Part shown: in pieces, positions 27,002-35,917 of the stretch
Layout of the letters: each line of letters opens with the position of its first letter
Numbering within the stretch: position 1 is the stretch's first letter
Origin: Candidatus Methylomirabilis sp.
Lineage (GTDB): Bacteria > DYJV01
Length of the DNA stretch: 46,671 nucleotides
Assembly: GCA_020722945.1 (NCBI GenBank)
Contig: DYJV01000010.1
Span: forward strand, 1 to 46,671
Reading direction: 5' to 3'
The notes under the pieces: generated by a model
What the model was told of the DNA's origin: nothing
Database searches by the model: none
What the model saw: only the letters and a program-made list of their open reading frames with translations
Made by a program: the position numbers and the translations under genes

Positions 27002-27727
27002 TTATCTTATTTTATCAATTATCTGTTTCATTATCTCCTCTGATTTACCTTTGAGATATATTGTGGAGAGTGAATGTGTTATAGGAGTAGTCTCAAGATT
27101 TATCTCAATTATAGGTTTTGAGTAAGAGTGTGCTATTTGAGGCAGAGATGCTGCTGGATATACTTGTGCAGATGTCCCTATAACCATAAATATATCGGAA
27201 TTTTTCACACTGTAAAGGGAGTTATTACTTATGTCTGGGTCTATTGGCTCACCAAAAAAAACAATCTCAGGTTTGTAAGGGAAATTACAAATAGGGCATA
27301 TTGGAACTGAATCGAGGGGGAAATTGGTCATATTATCTCTTCTGTTGCATTTGATACATAGAAGTTTGTCCCATACCCCATGATATTCGTAAACATTAGA
27401 GCTACCTGCTCTTGAATGAAGTGAGTCGATGTTTTGGGTTATGATAGTAACCTTTTTACCAAGATTTTCAAGCTCTTTTAGTGCGATGTGTGTATAATTG
27501 GGTTGAGCTTTTGCAACAAGATTATTCATCTCTTTTAACATTTTCCAAACTTTATATGGGTCATTGGTAAATGAATCGATATGGGCATATTCAAATGGGT
27601 CAAATCTGTCCCAAAGTCCACCGGGACTTCTAAAATCAGGAATACCACTTGCCACAGATATACCTGCACCTGTGAGGACAGCTATATTTTTTGAATTTTT
27701 TATTAACTCTATGGCTTTGCTGAACAT
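27002..27727 (-). CDS. cobB: NAD-dependent protein deacylase (sirtuin)
   Basis: 241 residues. Sirtuin motifs in order: GAGISVASGIPDFRSPGGLWD (NAD site), TQNIDSLHSRAG, the catalytic His in YEYHG, a four-cysteine zinc site (CIKC...CPIC) and PEIVFFGEPID. It removes acetyl or other acyl groups from lysines, producing nicotinamide and O-acyl-ADP-ribose. It starts a few bases after the coiled-coil gene stops, so the two are coupled. Confidence 0.92.
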   Translation of the reverse strand: MFSKAIELIKNSKNIAVLTGAGISVASGIPDFRSPGGLWDRFDPFEYAHIDSFTNDPYKVWKMLKEMNNLVAKAQPNYTHIALKELENLGKKVTIITQNIDSLHSRAGSSNVYEYHGVWDKLLCIKCNRRDNMTNFPLDSVPICPICNFPYKPEIVFFGEPIDPDISNNSLYSVKNSDIFMVIGTSAQVYPAASLPQIAHSYSKPIIEINLETTPITHSLSTIYLKGKSEEIMKQIIDKIR

Positions 27728-27730
27728 GGT

Positions 27731-28129
27731 TTAATTGTTTGGAGCATTTTTGCTCTTTGATTCAGATTCTTGATTAGAGGATTGAGCTTTTGGAGTCTCA
27801 TCTGTCCCCAAAATAACATTGTCATCAATACTGCTCTTTTTATCAGAATCTCTTATCACTTCTATTTTACGCTCAAGTTCATCTATCTCTATTTCAAAAT
27901 CTTTAATCTCTATTACCAGAGCTTTTATCTCATCATTTTCGATTAAACTCTTATCAACACTGTAAAACTCATAAACAAAAAGCCCAAGTTCTCTAAGGAC
28001 TTTATCCTTTTTTTTATTTATCTTGTATATTTTGAGATTGATATTCAGTATTTTTATAAAAGTTAAGAATTGCAAAAAAATATTTTTTACAAATTGAAGT
28101 ATATTACTATTTTTGTTTTTCGGTTTCAT
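27731..28129 (-). CDS. Hypothetical coiled-coil protein
   Basis: 132 residues; not recognised. It has a basic N-terminus with a hydrophobic patch (about 10-35, lysine-punctuated, not a clean membrane helix), an acidic coiled coil (about 60-92, IKDFEIEIDELERKIEVI), and a disordered Ser/Gln/Lys/Asn-rich tail. It is placed between mtnP and the sirtuin gene with short gaps (26 and 3 bases), so it is expressed as part of the operon. Confidence 0.65.
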   Translation of the reverse strand: MKPKNKNSNILQFVKNIFLQFLTFIKILNINLKIYKINKKKDKVLRELGLFVYEFYSVDKSLIENDEIKALVIEIKDFEIEIDELERKIEVIRDSDKKSSIDDNVILGTDETPKAQSSNQESESKSKNAPNN

Positions 28130-28155
28130 AGTAACTCCTTTAATACTATATTTTA

Positions 28156-29016
28156 CTACTGAATATATTTTTTGATTAATATATCAAGATTTTCAAGAGT
28201 ATTTTTTGAAACTACTTTTTTATTTGTCATAATAGCAAATTGAAGAGCATTTTTACAGGTGCAGTTAGCAGTTTCGGGAAAATGTCTCACGATCTCAAGA
28301 ATTATCTTTTTTGAATTTTCAACATTCTGCTTTATTATTTTTACGACGTCAGATGCATTTACATCTTCATCTTCATTTTCCCTCCAACAATCGTAATCTG
28401 TAGCAAGTGCAAGGGTTGCATAACACATCTCAGCCTCTCTTGCGAGTTTTGCTTCAGGGATATTGGTCATCCCAATAACATCAACATTCCAGCTTCTGTA
28501 AAGGTGTGATTCAGCTCTTGTTGAAAATTGTGGACCATTGATACATACATAAGTCCCTCTAATATGAGTTCTCGGAGTAACTTTTACTGCAGCCTTATAA
28601 ACAATTGTTGAAAGCTCTTTACAAGTAGGCTCAGCTAAAGATACATGTGCTACCATATCTTTGTCAAAAAAGGTAGAAATCCTGCCGGTTGTTCTGTCGA
28701 TAAACTGATCAACTATCACCATATCACCCGGCTTAATATCTTCTTTCATACTTCCAACAGCACTAACAGATACAATTCTTGTAACTCCAAGTGATTTCAG
28801 AGCATAGATATTTGCTCTAAAATTGACTTTTTCAGGTGGAATGGTATGATTTATTCCATGTCTTGGAAGGAAAAAGATAGTTCTACCGGAAATATCACCT
28901 TTGATTATTTTGTCAGAAGGATCACCAAAAGGAGTCGTAACAGAGATTTGCTCTATGTTTTGGAGACCTTCTATCTGGTAAAGTCCACTACCCCCTATAA
29001 CAGCAAGATGCTCCAT
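28156..29016 (-). CDS. mtnP: S-methyl-5'-thioadenosine phosphorylase
   Basis: 286 residues. It phosphorolyses methylthioadenosine, a by-product of polyamine synthesis and SAM chemistry, to adenine and methylthioribose-1-phosphate. Family motifs: IGGSGLYQIEGL, TPFGDPSDK, FLPRHGINHTIPPEKVN (phosphate/purine site), SVSAVGSMKE and the base-binding TNIPEAKLAREAEMCYATLA followed by TDYDCW. A related purine nucleoside phosphorylase is the alternative. It starts one base after the carA stop codon, joining purine salvage to the pyrimidine operon. Confidence 0.92.
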   Translation of the reverse strand: MEHLAVIGGSGLYQIEGLQNIEQISVTTPFGDPSDKIIKGDISGRTIFFLPRHGINHTIPPEKVNFRANIYALKSLGVTRIVSVSAVGSMKEDIKPGDMVIVDQFIDRTTGRISTFFDKDMVAHVSLAEPTCKELSTIVYKAAVKVTPRTHIRGTYVCINGPQFSTRAESHLYRSWNVDVIGMTNIPEAKLAREAEMCYATLALATDYDCWRENEDEDVNASDVVKIIKQNVENSKKIILEIVRHFPETANCTCKNALQFAIMTNKKVVSKNTLENLDILIKKYIQ

Positions 29017-29017
29017 A

Positions 29018-30142
29018 TTACCCCCTTGAAAGTTTCATCATATCTATAAATTTATCAAACATATATCTTGAATCATTAGGACCGGGTGAGCTTTCGGGGT
29101 GATTCTGAACAGATAAGAATTTATAAGATTCTGATTCAAGACCTTCAATAGTATTGTCGTTGAGATTTACGTGTGTAACTTTTGCAAAAGATGGTATAGA
29201 TGACTCTTCAACAGCAAAACCGTGGTTTTCTGCAGCTATCTCAACTTTGCCGGTTACGATATTTTTTATAGGTTGGTTCCCACCATGATGACCAAATTTC
29301 AGTTTGTAAGTTTTACAACCTATTGCAAGACCAATAATCTGATGTCCGAGGCATATTCCAAAAAGAGGTTTCTTCCCAATAAGATTTTTGGTATTCTCTA
29401 TTGCATACTCAACAGCAGCAGGATCGCCAGGTCCATTTGATAGAAAAATACCATCAGGATTCATACTTAAAACCTTTTTGTATGAGTAATTAGCAGGGAC
29501 AACTTTTACTTTAACCCCTCTTTCAGTGAACATTCTGAGGATATTTTGTTTTACTCCAAAATCGTAAACAACCACAAAGCAATCATCAGCACTTTTTTTT
29601 GTATAACCTTTTTCAATGTCCCAGCAAGCAGTATCCCAGTCGTAAGGTTGTTTGCAGGTAACATTGTCAACAAGATTTTGCCCTTCGAGAGTTGGTAATG
29701 CAGATGCTTCTTTTTTAAGTGCAGCTATATCAAGATTTGATGTAGATATTATCCCCTGTTGAGCACCAAAATCCCTAAGGTGTTTTACAAGGGCTCTTGT
29801 ATCTATCCCTTCAATTCCTACAATTTTGTAGTCATTGAGGTATGTAGATAATGATTTTTGGCTTCTCCAATTGCTTGGGTAATTTTGGGACTCTTTGACT
29901 ACAAAACCTGAAACATGAATTTGGGAAGACTCTATATCTTCAAAATTTGTCCCATAATTTCCTATCTGTGTGTAAGTCATAGTGACTATCTGCCCAGAGT
30001 ATGAAGGATCGGTGATTATCTCCTGATACCCTGTCATACTTGTATTAAAAACAACCTCTCCTGATGTTTTACCTTCATAACCGAACGAATATCCTTCAAA
30101 ATATCTACCATCTGCTAATACCAAAACCGCTTTTTTACTCAT
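29018..30142 (-). CDS. carA: Carbamoyl-phosphate synthase small (glutaminase) subunit
   Basis: 374 residues. The N-terminal CPSase domain (GEVVFNTSMTGYQEIITDPS) is followed by a class-I glutamine amidotransferase domain (about 190-374). Its nucleophile lies in FGICLGHQIIGLA and the His/Glu pair in VQNHPESSPGP. It delivers ammonia from glutamine to CarB, which is not in this window. Part of the pyr operon, 36 bases after pyrC. Confidence 0.96.
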   Translation of the reverse strand: MSKKAVLVLADGRYFEGYSFGYEGKTSGEVVFNTSMTGYQEIITDPSYSGQIVTMTYTQIGNYGTNFEDIESSQIHVSGFVVKESQNYPSNWRSQKSLSTYLNDYKIVGIEGIDTRALVKHLRDFGAQQGIISTSNLDIAALKKEASALPTLEGQNLVDNVTCKQPYDWDTACWDIEKGYTKKSADDCFVVVYDFGVKQNILRMFTERGVKVKVVPANYSYKKVLSMNPDGIFLSNGPGDPAAVEYAIENTKNLIGKKPLFGICLGHQIIGLAIGCKTYKLKFGHHGGNQPIKNIVTGKVEIAAENHGFAVEESSIPSFAKVTHVNLNDNTIEGLESESYKFLSVQNHPESSPGPNDSRYMFDKFIDMMKLSRG

Positions 30143-30178
30143 GAATCCTCCAAAATATTTGGACAGTAAATTTTAAAA

Positions 30179-31468
30179 TTATTTTATGATGTTGTAAACG
30201 ATACGACCTTTGCAAATTGTAGCAACAACCCACCCTTTAAATTTAGAATCTATAAATGGTGAATTTTTACTTTTAGAGTATATCTCCTCTTTTTTATAAA
30301 CTTTTTCTAATTGAAGATTAATAATTGTAATGTCTGCAACTTCACCCAATTCTATCTCGTTTTTCTCTATTCCTATGATTTTTGCAGGCTCAATTGACAT
30401 CTTGGAGATAAGCTTCTCGATGGTTAGCTTGTTGTTGATTACCATCTGATAACAAACAGGGAAAGCGGTCTCAAAACCTATTGCACCAAAGGGTGCTTTG
30501 TCAAACTCAACCTCTTTTTCATGCTCAGCGTGAGGAGCATGGTCAGTGGCGATACAATCAATGGTGTCATCCCTTAATCCTTCAATAATGGAATCTCTGT
30601 CAGCTTCCCCACGTATTGGTGGGTTGATTTTGAAATTTGTGTTGTAGTCGGATTGGTACACATCTTTATCTGTAAGATATGTGTAATGTGGAGCACTCTC
30701 TGCTGTAATTCTACCATAAGATTTCTTTGCTTGGTTTATTAGAGCGACTGACCCTCTGGAACTGACATGGCAGATATGCACTCTTGCCCCTGTGTATTCA
30801 GCTATTTTAATATTTCTAAATACAGCAACCTCTTCTGATATGGAAGGATTCCCATGTAGCCCTGCAAGCATAGAGTAGTAACCTTCATTCATTACTCCAT
30901 TAGCGGATAACTTTTGATCTTCTGAGTGGCAAAAGATAGGTTTGTTAAAAAAATTTGCATATTCAAAGGCACTCTTCATGAGAAATGAATTATTAACATC
31001 TGATCCATCATCAGAAAAAGCAACTACACCAGCATCTACAAGATGTCCAAACTCTGTGAGAGACTCTCCCTTTAAACCTTTGGTAATTGCAGCTATAGGA
31101 TAGACACTGATGCCTGTTGATGCTGATTTTGATAATATATATTTTACTACCTCCTCATTATCAACTACCGGAGAAGTATTGGCCATACAGCATATATCTG
31201 TAAAACCACCTGATTTTGCGGCATTTGCACCACTTTCTATGGTTTCTTTGTATTCAAAACCGGGTTCTCTCAGATGTGAATGTATATCAACAAAAGATGG
31301 AACAGCAGTTAGATTTTGGCAATTTATATGATTAAAGTCTGAATATTCATTTTTGGTAAGATTGCTGGGGAAAATATCTATAATATTGGAATCTTTGATT
31401 GCAATATTGAGATTTCGTGAAAATCCCTTTTTGGTGTGGAGTATGTCGATATTTTGCAGTAGTATCAT
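30179..31468 (-). CDS. pyrC: Dihydroorotase
   Basis: 429-residue class-I enzyme that cyclises carbamoyl-aspartate to dihydroorotate. Metal ligands are visible: DIHSHLREPG, the later CHSED and HICHVSS, and the catalytic Asp in ATDHAPH. SGANAAKSGGFTDICCMANT is the usual family block. One base separates its start from the pyrB stop, consistent with the PyrB-PyrC complex of many bacteria. Confidence 0.95.
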   Translation of the reverse strand: MILLQNIDILHTKKGFSRNLNIAIKDSNIIDIFPSNLTKNEYSDFNHINCQNLTAVPSFVDIHSHLREPGFEYKETIESGANAAKSGGFTDICCMANTSPVVDNEEVVKYILSKSASTGISVYPIAAITKGLKGESLTEFGHLVDAGVVAFSDDGSDVNNSFLMKSAFEYANFFNKPIFCHSEDQKLSANGVMNEGYYSMLAGLHGNPSISEEVAVFRNIKIAEYTGARVHICHVSSRGSVALINQAKKSYGRITAESAPHYTYLTDKDVYQSDYNTNFKINPPIRGEADRDSIIEGLRDDTIDCIATDHAPHAEHEKEVEFDKAPFGAIGFETAFPVCYQMVINNKLTIEKLISKMSIEPAKIIGIEKNEIELGEVADITIINLQLEKVYKKEEIYSKSKNSPFIDSKFKGWVVATICKGRIVYNIIK

Positions 31469-31469
31469 T

Positions 31470-32390
31470 TTAACTTTCCTGTAAATTTTTACTCAAAAGT
31501 AGATACATAAGAGTCATACGCATAGCAACCCCATTTTCAACTTGGTCAAGTATTACTGAAGATGGAGATTCAGCAGCAGAGTGATTCAATTCAACTCCTC
31601 TATTGATAGGACCTGGGTGCATAATGAGACACTTTTCCTTGATTAGGTCGAGCATTGGGTAGGAAAAACCGAAAAATTTGCTATACTCTCTTACTGATGG
31701 GAATAAAGACCTATCTTGTCTCTCCATCTGAACTCTCAAAAGCATAACCACATCAACATCTTGAATAGTTTTTTTAAAGTCGTGGATGACTGATACTCCA
31801 AGCTTTTCAATATCTTTTGGAAGCATCATTGGTGGACCAAAAACTTTTATCTCTGAATTAAATTTTTTGAGAAGGTAGATGTTTGATCTTGCAACTCTAC
31901 TATGAAGAATATCACCTACAATTAATATTTTGAGATTGTCGAGGCTGCCTCTCTTTTCGTAAATGGTCATTGCATCAAGTAGTGCTTGGGATGGGTGTTC
32001 ATTAATGCCGTCTCCGGCATTTATAACTGGACAATCAAGGTATTTGGATATGAAACTTGCAGCACCTGAAGATGGGTGTCTAATTACGATAAGGTCAACC
32101 TTCATAGCTTGAATGTTCCTGACAGTGTCTGTAAGTGTCTCCCCTTTCTCTGCACTGCTTCCACTTTTGGAGATATTTATGGTGTCAGCACTCAACCTTT
32201 TAGCGGCAATTTCGAAAGATAATCTTGTTCTTGTGCTTGCTTCGTAAAAGCATGTAACGATGGTTTTACCTCGTAATGTAGGGACTTTTTTGATAGCTCG
32301 TGTATTGATATCTTTGAATGAAAATGCTTGATTGATTATTGATAAGATCTCTTCCCTTGTGAGCTGATTGATTGTTATTAGGTGTTTCAA
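31470..32390 (-). CDS. pyrB: Aspartate carbamoyltransferase catalytic subunit
   Basis: 306 residues. Carbamoyl-phosphate site FYEASTRTRLSFE, the lysine loop SGSSAEKGETLTDT, HPSQALLDAMT and the aspartate-binding HPGPINRGVE are intact. No regulatory pyrI is nearby; control by PyrR is suggested by the adjacent pyrR gene (three-base gap). Confidence 0.96.
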   Translation of the reverse strand: MKHLITINQLTREEILSIINQAFSFKDINTRAIKKVPTLRGKTIVTCFYEASTRTRLSFEIAAKRLSADTINISKSGSSAEKGETLTDTVRNIQAMKVDLIVIRHPSSGAASFISKYLDCPVINAGDGINEHPSQALLDAMTIYEKRGSLDNLKILIVGDILHSRVARSNIYLLKKFNSEIKVFGPPMMLPKDIEKLGVSVIHDFKKTIQDVDVVMLLRVQMERQDRSLFPSVREYSKFFGFSYPMLDLIKEKCLIMHPGPINRGVELNHSAAESPSSVILDQVENGVAMRMTLMYLLLSKNLQES

Positions 32391-32393
32391 AGG

Positions 32394-32927
32394 TTAAACC
32401 TCACCAATTAATATTTGGTCGGTAGAGTCTATCTCTGATAGTTTGACGAAAATTCTTTCCCTTCTTGAAGTAGGAATAACTTTGCCAACAAAGTCTGGCT
32501 GAATAGGGAGCTCTCTATGTCCTCGATCAACAAGGACTGCTAATTGGATAGATTTGGGTCTTCCTATATCAAAGATTGCATCAATAGCAGCTCGGACACT
32601 CCTTCCTGTATAAATAACATCATCAACAAGAATAATAATTTTTTCATCTATAGTAAAATCTATATCTGTTGATTTTATGCAAGGTGTGTGTGTGCCAATT
32701 GAAAGGTCATCTCTATAAAGTGTAATGTCAATTATCCCAACATTGAGTAGCTGCCCTGTGATCCTTGATACTATCTTCTGTAATCTGCGTGCAATAAACT
32801 CTCCCCTTGTCCTTACTCCGATGATAGCAAGATTATCAACACCTCTATTTCTCTCTATGATTTCGATGGAGATTCTTTCAAGTATCCAGTTTAGCTCGTT
32901 AAAATTGAATAGAAGTTTTGGATTCAT
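32394..32927 (-). CDS. pyrR: Bifunctional PyrR: pyr regulator / uracil phosphoribosyltransferase
   Basis: 177 residues of type-I PRTase fold. The PRPP motif IILVDDVIYTGRSVRAA (about 100-116), the flexible-loop region (IDITLYRDDL) and LAVLVDRGHRELPIQPDFVGK are typical. In Firmicutes PyrR binds mRNA attenuators when UMP is high. Here it leads the operon, but the short leader to the divergent flaG gene shows no such attenuator, so it may regulate in another way or act mainly as UPRTase. Confidence 0.93.
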   Translation of the reverse strand: MNPKLLFNFNELNWILERISIEIIERNRGVDNLAIIGVRTRGEFIARRLQKIVSRITGQLLNVGIIDITLYRDDLSIGTHTPCIKSTDIDFTIDEKIIILVDDVIYTGRSVRAAIDAIFDIGRPKSIQLAVLVDRGHRELPIQPDFVGKVIPTSRRERIFVKLSEIDSTDQILIGEV

Positions 32928-32970
32928 CTTAAGAAAATTAACATAATAAAAAAATTTTTACAACTTTTAT

Positions 32971-32997
32971 TTAAGTTTATAAAAAATTTTCCGATAG
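32971..32997 (+). promoter_or_regulatory. Sigma-28 (FliA) type promoter for flaG
   Basis: TTAAGTTT (32971-32978), an 11-base spacer, then TCCGATAG (32990-32997). The flagellar sigma-28 consensus is TAAAGTTT-N11-GCCGATAA, giving 7/8 and 6/8 matches with exact spacing. It lies 45 bases before the flaG start and points toward it. Confidence 0.7.
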
Positions 32998-33042
32998 TTA
33001 TAGCAAACAGAAAAGGAAGTGAAATCATCTTCAGGGAGGAGT

Positions 33043-33426
33043 ATGATGACTACGATATCAAATACATTGGAAGGCACAAGTCAAAGTTTTTCTACGACTG
33101 CTTTTACAAACGACTTCAAAAATCTCATAAATAATAAATCTCAGCAAAGAAGCCTAAAAGAGATAATAGAAAATGAAATTGAGAGCACTAATACTAAGCT
33201 TACTGATAAAGATATTCAGAAGATTGAAGATAATCTAAACAATGTAGCAGCATCACTCAATTTTAATCTAAATTTTGAAATTCACAAAGATTCAGGGAAG
33301 ATTTATGTGGAGATAATTGACAAGGAAACTCACAAAAAGATAAAAGATATACCCCCAGATTCATTTCTTGATTTTTTAGAAAAGTTCCAGAAAATGTTGG
33401 GGGTGTTGTTTGATAAAAAGGGATAA
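33043..33426 (+). CDS. flaG: FlaG family flagellar protein
   Basis: 127 residues. An N-terminal Ser/Thr-rich variable region is followed by the FlaG core: KIEDNLNNVAASLNFNLNFEIH, then GKIYVEIIDKETHKKIKDIPPDSFLDFLEK. FlaG proteins are linked to filament length and flagellin assembly. I use the ATG at 33043, which has GGGAGGA two bases upstream (33034-33040), rather than an in-frame upstream ATG at 33019. A sigma-28-like promoter precedes it. No other flagellar gene is in the window, so it is a detached late flagellar gene. Confidence 0.88.
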   Translation: MMTTISNTLEGTSQSFSTTAFTNDFKNLINNKSQQRSLKEIIENEIESTNTKLTDKDIQKIEDNLNNVAASLNFNLNFEIHKDSGKIYVEIIDKETHKKIKDIPPDSFLDFLEKFQKMLGVLFDKKG

Positions 33427-33443
33427 CTCTGTTACCCCTTTTT
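33415..33443. terminator. Bidirectional terminator overlapping both stop codons
   Basis: A 13-base stem with one mismatch (33415-33427 with 33431-33443; AAAAAGGG...CCCTTTTT) with a three-base loop. It spans the flaG stop codon and the stop codon of the convergent crotonase gene; both sides end in A/T runs suitable for termination. Confidence 0.8.
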
Positions 33444-34208
33444 TGATAATGCTTTTGATAGCTTTTCTACAGATTCAATAAATTCCCTATTAGATGTTAA
33501 CATCCCCATATGCGATGAAACCTCTGCAAAATAATCTTTTAGAGATTGGTTTTGGCTTGAATATATAGTTTTCTTCATAAGTTTCAATGCTTCTAATGGC
33601 CATTGTATGATTTCATTTAAAAATTTTATACTCTCCTCCAATAGATAATCGTGTTTTACAACCTTATTTACAAGTCCCCACTCTAAAGCTTTTTCAGGTG
33701 AAATAATCTTTCCGGTTAGTAACATTTCAAGGGCTCTTGGTAAACCTACTATTTTTGGTAGAAAAAAAGCTCCTCCATCCCCTGCTACTAATCCCAATTT
33801 TATGTATGCTTCAGAAAATATAGCATTTTCAGAGGCTACTCTAAAATCACACATCAAAGCCATATCGAGACCTGCTCCAATTGCGGGACCATTTATTGCT
33901 GCAATGATAGGTTTGTAAAATGTTTCCATTTCGATACCTATTTTATGAACATAATTAGATAAAAAATTTTTCATATCCCAGCCGCTCATTTTACCATCAA
34001 GCATATCTTGAATATCACCGCCACTGCAAAAAACTTTTCCATTTGCAGTAAGAATGACACCTTTTATTTTAGGGTCATCTTTTAACTCCCTCAATATTTT
34101 TAACCATTCAGTTAGCATAGATTCACTAAATGAGTTTTTAGCCTTTGGCCGATTGAGAATAATGATACCGATATTATCTTTTCTTTCAAGAATAATTTCT
34201 CTCTCCAT
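33432..34208 (-). CDS. Crotonase (enoyl-CoA hydratase/isomerase) family protein, atypical active site
   Basis: 258 residues with the crotonase fold: oxyanion-hole segments KVFCSGGDI and AAINGPAIGAG, then IFSEAYIKLGLVAGDGGAFF. The two glutamates of classical hydratases are replaced: the first position is Asp in GLDMALMCDF and the second is Tyr/Ile in the FSEAYIKLGL form. This pattern is common in isomerase- and PaaG-like crotonases, so the reaction may be isomerisation or ring chemistry rather than hydration. Monocistronic and convergent with flaG. Confidence 0.82.
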   Translation of the reverse strand: MEREIILERKDNIGIIILNRPKAKNSFSESMLTEWLKILRELKDDPKIKGVILTANGKVFCSGGDIQDMLDGKMSGWDMKNFLSNYVHKIGIEMETFYKPIIAAINGPAIGAGLDMALMCDFRVASENAIFSEAYIKLGLVAGDGGAFFLPKIVGLPRALEMLLTGKIISPEKALEWGLVNKVVKHDYLLEESIKFLNEIIQWPLEALKLMKKTIYSSQNQSLKDYFAEVSSHMGMLTSNREFIESVEKLSKALSKKG

Positions 34209-35058
34209 AAATGTTTTCTCCTTAATTGATTTAAAGTTTATTTTATAAAATTTTGAATGAAAGACCTAAAGCATAAAATATACCATAGATGTTGATAAAA
34301 TTTTTTATTCGAATTTATTTATGATAGAGAAAAAAAGTATGAAAATATATAAGCTCTCTATCTATACAGAGAGTGCTCTTATATATTGACTTTTATTTTT
34401 TTGATTGTTATCATCACAGAATTAGGTTGAAATTTATTTTGTGCCTTTTCCTCTACAAAGTAATTTTATTTTACATAATTTCAATTTTCAAAGTTTCAAG
34501 TGGTGTGGAGTTGGGAGACTTGAAGCAATTTATAAAAATTATAAATCTTGAATTGTGAATGATGAATGTTAAATTACGAATTGAGAATGTTGAATTGTGA
34601 ATTATCTTTTCCAACTCAACAGTGATACCCAATAACAATTAATAAAGAATGGAGAATTTCAATAACCACTAATAACTATTTTTTCTCTTCACTTCAGCCT
34701 TACACCATAAGCCTTTGCAAGCACGCTGCAAAGGTAGCCTGCTCCTGCTCCCCTCTTTGGAGGAGTGGCAGTCGGAGTATTTACACTCTTTTCAATTTGT
34801 TTTTGTTTTTCCGTTATCTATTATCTTCGGTGACTGAGTTTGTCAAAGTCTATCTTACAGCCTGTTTTTATGATGTTAGCACTCCACTCTTCCTGATTGT
34901 AGAAGCAGCACAGATAGGTAACCTCTCTTACTCCCCTACTCATTGAGGAAGGTTGGCAATATTAGGTGCCGGGTGGGTAAACTTTTTTATCGTTATAATT
35001 TAAATTTTGAACATTGAAATTGTATTAAATAAAAACTAACATTAAATGGGGAGGGGAT
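34209..35058. other. Long non-coding stretch with degenerate repeats
   Basis: About 850 bases with no credible gene; the short frames in it lack protein-like composition. The middle (about 34690-34980) carries fragments also seen in the repeats at 9084 and 45121: CTTCAGCCTTACACC, CTCCCCTCTTTGGAGGAGTGGCA (stem about 34748-34768 area) and CCGGGTGGGTAAAC near the end. It looks like an eroded REP-like cluster. A GGGAGGGG-type ribosome site for the next gene ends the region. Confidence 0.5.
34548..34602. repeat. Short direct repeats of a GAATTGTGAAT type
   Basis: The 13-mer TTGAATTGTGAAT occurs exactly at 34548-34560 and 34590-34602, with related GATGAATG and GAATTGAGAATG units between. A similar tract is found at about 8912-8935. 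It looks like a minisatellite-like low-complexity patch. Confidence 0.5.
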
Positions 35059-35745
35059 ATGTCAAATCATGAATTGATAGAAAATGCTTACAAAATACAG
35101 AATAAATTGGTATCAAGTTTTAATGGTAGGGAGCTTGGTTACAAGATAGGCTTTTCAAGTAAAGCCACCCAAGAAAAATTTAAAATATCTGAACCTGCTT
35201 ATGGAAAGCTTTTTGATTTTATGTTTGTAAAAGATAAAAATATAAAATATTCAGATTTTGTAAATCTTGTTGTTGAAATAGAGATAACATTGAAACTTTC
35301 TAAAGATATAAACACTCATCTTGCCTCAGTTGATGAGGTAAAAAATTATATTGACTCCTTTTATCCGTCAATAGAGTTGCCAGATCTTAGAGTTGCCAAA
35401 CAACCTAATTTTGGAGCCATTTCTCTTATAGAAGATAATATTGCTGCTAAATACTTTCTCTTAGGTAAAAACCACAAATACAATGGGGAAGATTTTACAA
35501 ATACTGATATAAAGCTTCTTTTAAACAATAAATTGGTAAGAAAGGGTAATGGTAAATCTGTGCTCGGTTCTCCGATCAACTGTCTTTTCTGGCTTGCAAA
35601 TAAACTTCTATCTCATGGACTTTTATTGAAAAAAGGTGATATTGTTCTTACTGGAACAATAACAGATATATTTGAGGGAGCTTTAGGGGATTACGAAGTT
35701 CTATTTTCAAATCCTGATGAAAAGATTAATTTCTCAATTATTTGA
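35059..35745 (+). CDS. 2-keto-4-pentenoate hydratase / MhpD-like protein
   Basis: 228 residues of the fumarylacetoacetase-fold MhpD/hydratase group. Seen are GYKIGFSSKATQE (about 26-38), the metal-binding VEIEITLKLSKDI segment (about 74-86), and the C-terminal VLGSPINCLFWLANKLLSHG followed by KKGDIVLTGT. It likely hydrates or decarboxylates a 2-oxo-enoic acid in aromatic or related degradation, but no such pathway is nearby. ATG has GGGGAGGGG upstream. No operon partner. Confidence 0.8.
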   Translation: MSNHELIENAYKIQNKLVSSFNGRELGYKIGFSSKATQEKFKISEPAYGKLFDFMFVKDKNIKYSDFVNLVVEIEITLKLSKDINTHLASVDEVKNYIDSFYPSIELPDLRVAKQPNFGAISLIEDNIAAKYFLLGKNHKYNGEDFTNTDIKLLLNNKLVRKGNGKSVLGSPINCLFWLANKLLSHGLLLKKGDIVLTGTITDIFEGALGDYEVLFSNPDEKINFSII

Positions 35746-35873
35746 TAATCAAATATTGTAATGAATTTTTTAGATAGTAGAAATATCTATCTTACAGTTT
35801 TATATTACATTTTGTTTTTTAATATCTAAAAATGAAGATTTTTCTTATCTACTTTTAGAATTTTTTAAATTAC

Positions 35874-35902
35874 TTGACAAGGATATTAATCAATGTTAAC
35901 AA
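35874..35902 (+). promoter_or_regulatory. Promoter of tRNA-Leu
   Basis: TTGACA (35874-35879), 17-base spacer, TAACAA (35897-35902), about 15 bases before the tRNA 5' end. The -35 is perfect; the -10 is weak. Confidence 0.45.
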
Positions 35903-35917
35903 AGATTCCTTGAATAT

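Noticed and set aside
34209-35058. Possible CRISPR array in the repeat-bearing stretch
   Set aside because: Repeats are not regularly spaced or of constant length, and no cas genes are present.
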